Positions 61,549 through 64,000 of a stretch of 64,000 bases of DNA are shown one piece after another (within the stretch, counting starts at the first letter, position 1; every line of letters begins with the position of its first letter). The position numbers and the translations under genes were made by a program. The notes beneath the pieces are model-generated. The model searched no databases. It worked only from the letters and a program-made list of their open reading frames with translations, and was not told where the DNA came from. The DNA is from Camillea tinctor (taxonomy: Eukaryota > Ascomycota > Sordariomycetes > Xylariales > Xylariaceae): contig MU394129.1 of the NCBI GenBank assembly GCA_022578605.1, forward strand, positions 120,976 through 184,975, given 5' to 3'.

Positions 61549-61613
61549 ACATTTAATGTGCAATGTAGTTATACATTTAATGTGCAATGTAGTTGTACAT
61601 TTAATGTTGCATT
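61549..61613. repeat. 24-base tandem repeat in A+T block
   Basis: Two full copies of a 24-base unit (ACATTTAATGTGCAATGTAG plus GTT/TTRT-type end) and a partial third. Copies 1 and 2 differ by a single A/G transition, in a TpG/TpA context. Confidence 0.92.
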
Positions 61614-62571
61614 TTTTTATTTTTTTACATATTTATAATATTACTTTATATTGTTACATTTTGCATTATATAGTGCGGTAAGTTTAACTTTAATGTAGTT
61701 ATAAAAATTTTATTTTATTATTATTAAATAAACTTTTTAACTTAAACTTTTTTAATTAAAAAGTAAGTTAAAAATAATATTTTTTTTAAATAAACCGGTT
61801 ATATTTAACGCTTTTTACCGAAAATAAGCAAAATTTAACGCTTTTTATTAAAAATTAACAATTTAAGTTAAAAAAACTATTTATTATTATAAAGTAAATT
61901 TTAATAAAAACATTTTAATTAGTAAATAAACTTTTATTTATAACATTATATTTAAGTTAATAATTTTATATTAGCGTTAACGTTTATAATATTTTAATTA
62001 ATATATTTTTTATAAAATGTTTTAAATTTTTAAAACATATAAAATTTTTGCAATTTTTAATTAAAAATTTTATATGTAGTTTTTTTACTTTTTGCTTTAT
62101 TTTATTTAAGTTTTTTTGCTTAAATTAATATTACGTAAAAAGCACGTATTTTATTAACTTATAAAAACTTAAAATTTTTAAACCTTATTAAAAAAAAAAA
62201 AAATAATAAACTTAACTTATATATAATTTATTTTATTATTTTTATTTATTTTATTATTTTTATTTATTATTAACTTATTTTATTATTTTTATTATTATTT
62301 CATTATTTTTATTATTAATTTATTATTTTTATTATTTTTACTTATTAATTTTAACATTTATTATTAATAAATAGCATAGTTTTACTATAAAAAAGCGTTA
62401 AAAACAGTTAAAGTTAATTTATATTTAATAAAGCTTTATTTAACTATTAAGCTTAAAATAAACCTATTACTTAGTTTTTTTTAATTTAGTTTTTTTTAAC
62501 TTAATTTTTTTTAATTAAAACGCTTAGCTTTTAAACAAATTATAAAAATGCTAAAAAAGTAAGTATTAAAA

Positions 62572-62661
62572 AATAATTAAAATATAAATAATAATTAAAG
62601 TATAAGTAATAATTAAAGTATAAGTAATAATTAAAATATAAATAATAATTAAAGCATAAGT
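62572..62661. repeat. 18-base tandem repeat, five copies, in A+T block
   Basis: Five head-to-tail copies of AATAATTAAAGTATAAGT-like units (62572, 62590, 62608, 62626, 62644). Copies 2 and 3 are identical, copies 1 and 4 have A in place of both G, and copy 5 has C in place of one T. All differences are transitions. Confidence 0.93.
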
Positions 62662-64000
62662 AATAAAAAAAAATTAAAAAACCTTAAAAAAAATCTTTTA
62701 TATATTAATTTAATAATAAATAAACTATATTTATTAAGTTTTTATAAAAATTTAAAACTTTATTTATTAAATTAAAAAATTAAAATAATTTAAAAAATTT
62801 AAATATATTTAAAAATATTAAAAAAAATAATAAAATAATTAAGTATTATTATAAATTAATTTAATTTTTTAAAAGTAAATAAAAAGTAATAGCATAATAA
62901 TAAGTTAAAAATATAGTTAAATAAATAAACTTAATAAAAGCAATATATAATAATTTAAAAAATAATATAAAAAACTATATAAATAACATAATAAAAAAGT
63001 TTAAATTATAAGCTTTATTTAAACGGTTATTAGTTTAAAATAATTTAATAATTTTTTTAAACTTTTAAAATAATGCATTAAATTAAGTTAAAGTTTTAAA
63101 TTAAATAAAAGCTTTAAATTATTAATTGCAAATAAATTTAACGTATTTATTACGCATAAAAAATACTTTATTGCAATTATTATAAATTAACAATTTATAA
63201 TAACGTTTAAATAATTTGTAAAATTTAAAAACATTATTAAAAAACTATTATTAAAATTAATTAAAAATAACTTTTATTTTTATAAAACTTATATATTAAT
63301 TAATTTTGCAAAAAACTTAAAATGCGTTTAAAAACTTTACTTAAATATTTTATATAATTAAATAATTTATAATATTTTAACATACTATATATTTTATATT
63401 ATACGTTTTTATTATAAAACTTAAAATAACATAACTATATTATAAAATTTAATCATTATAATTTTTTTTTTAATAACTTTTATAGCAAATTTTAACTACT
63501 ATTTAATTTTAAACTAAAGTTATTAAAAACTATTTTAATAATTTAAATAATTTAAATAATAATAGCTTAAAAAAACTTTTAAAAAACTTTTTATAAAATA
63601 AATTATATAGTACTTTAAAACGTATTAAAAATTAAACGCTTAATACTTAAAATTTGCAAAATACATTATAAAATAGTTTTTTACGAAAAATTAAACGTAA
63701 CAAATTAAATATTTTTAACTTAAATATAAATAACTTAAATAATATAAAAATAGTTATTAAAAGTAAAAATAATATTTTTATTAATATAATAATTTATAAT
63801 TAATAAATTTAATTTTATTTTAAAAACGAAAAAAACGCTTTTAAAAACGCTTAATAAATTATGTTTATATTTTAAACCTTATTTATTAAAGTTACTTTTA
63901 AATAATAAATTACGAAATTAATATATTTAAATTAAATATAACTTTAATAAAAAAAATTAAATAATGTTATAAATGCTTTAATTAAAAAATTTGCTTTATA

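Larger units (their letters stand above)
60791..64000. other. Extreme A+T-rich block (RIP-like isochore)
   Basis: From about 60791 to the window end the sequence is almost only A and T. I counted 34 G or C among 300 bases at 61801-62100, about 11%. No frame of 60 codons exists in 3.2 kb. Much of the remaining C and G sits in AACGCTT/AAGCGTT words. Tandem repeats are present (61549-61613, 62572-62661). In filamentous ascomycetes such blocks usually derive from repeats mutated by RIP and lie at centromeres, near telomeres or between gene islands. No transposon can be read any longer. The block continues past the window. Confidence 0.88.

Noticed and set aside
60791..64000. Mitochondrial DNA inserted in the nucleus as explanation of the A+T block
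   Set aside because: No mitochondrial gene, tRNA or frame of 60 codons can be seen, whereas mitochondrial DNA of that length would show some. RIP-like mutation fits better.
1..64000. CRISPR arrays, insertion sequences or a secondary-metabolite cluster
   Set aside because: The DNA is eukaryotic. No spaced repeat array, transposase, polyketide synthase, peptide synthetase or terpene synthase motif was seen.

Overview
The window is nuclear DNA from a filamentous ascomycete (Pezizomycotina). Sordariomycetes is the best guess, but no marker gene settles the class. The reasons are: short introns (51 to 166 bases) with GT..AG ends and CTAAC/CTAAT-like branch points; several gene families at home in these fungi (AA1-like secreted protein, HAM1-like protein, F-box protein with the MGGWDVYC start, YSL-type OPT transporter); pyrimidine-rich leaders; and an extremely A+T-rich block at the right end of the kind left by repeat-induced point mutation (RIP). 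I rebuilt the exon structures by hand from frame, splice sites and protein continuity. In every spliced gene the exon lengths sum to a whole number of codons.

Layout. 1-8734 is gene-sparse and holds one small secreted cysteine-rich protein (2668-3147, minus). 8735-10716 is a four-exon peroxisomal acyl-CoA oxidase-like gene ending in SRL. 13614-14714 (minus) is the vacuolar SNARE Vam7. 14715-21500 is gene-sparse with one AA1-like secreted protein (18737-19401). 21501-32224 is the first housekeeping block: an unusual six-exon protein kinase, the DEAD-box ribosome-biogenesis helicase Drs1, the phosphatidate phosphatase App1 and the microtubule plus-end protein EB1/Bim1. 33798-41103 holds a small chromodomain protein, a 961-residue F-box protein and, on the minus strand, a 512-residue protein with a Cys/His cluster. 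45655-48306 is a HAM1-like lipid-binding-type protein. 54094-56409 is an OPT transporter and 57833-60274 a charged, glutamine-rich, probably nuclear protein. From about 60791 to the window end the DNA is about 11% G+C by a hand count, with no gene visible.

I see no biosynthetic cluster, transposase, rRNA or tRNA, and no multi-gene system. The genes are unrelated single-copy functions: membrane traffic and lipid metabolism (Vam7, App1, HAM1-like, acyl-CoA oxidase), cytoskeleton (EB1), ribosome assembly (Drs1), chromatin, ubiquitin targeting, transport, plus two isolated secreted proteins. The most unusual items are: a repeat of the HAM1-like C-terminal coding segment immediately beyond its stop codon; a possible start codon split by an intron in app1; two stop-free, frame-preserving introns in the F-box gene; the extreme A+T block with transition-only repeat differences; and a row of small hairpins at 21054-21145.
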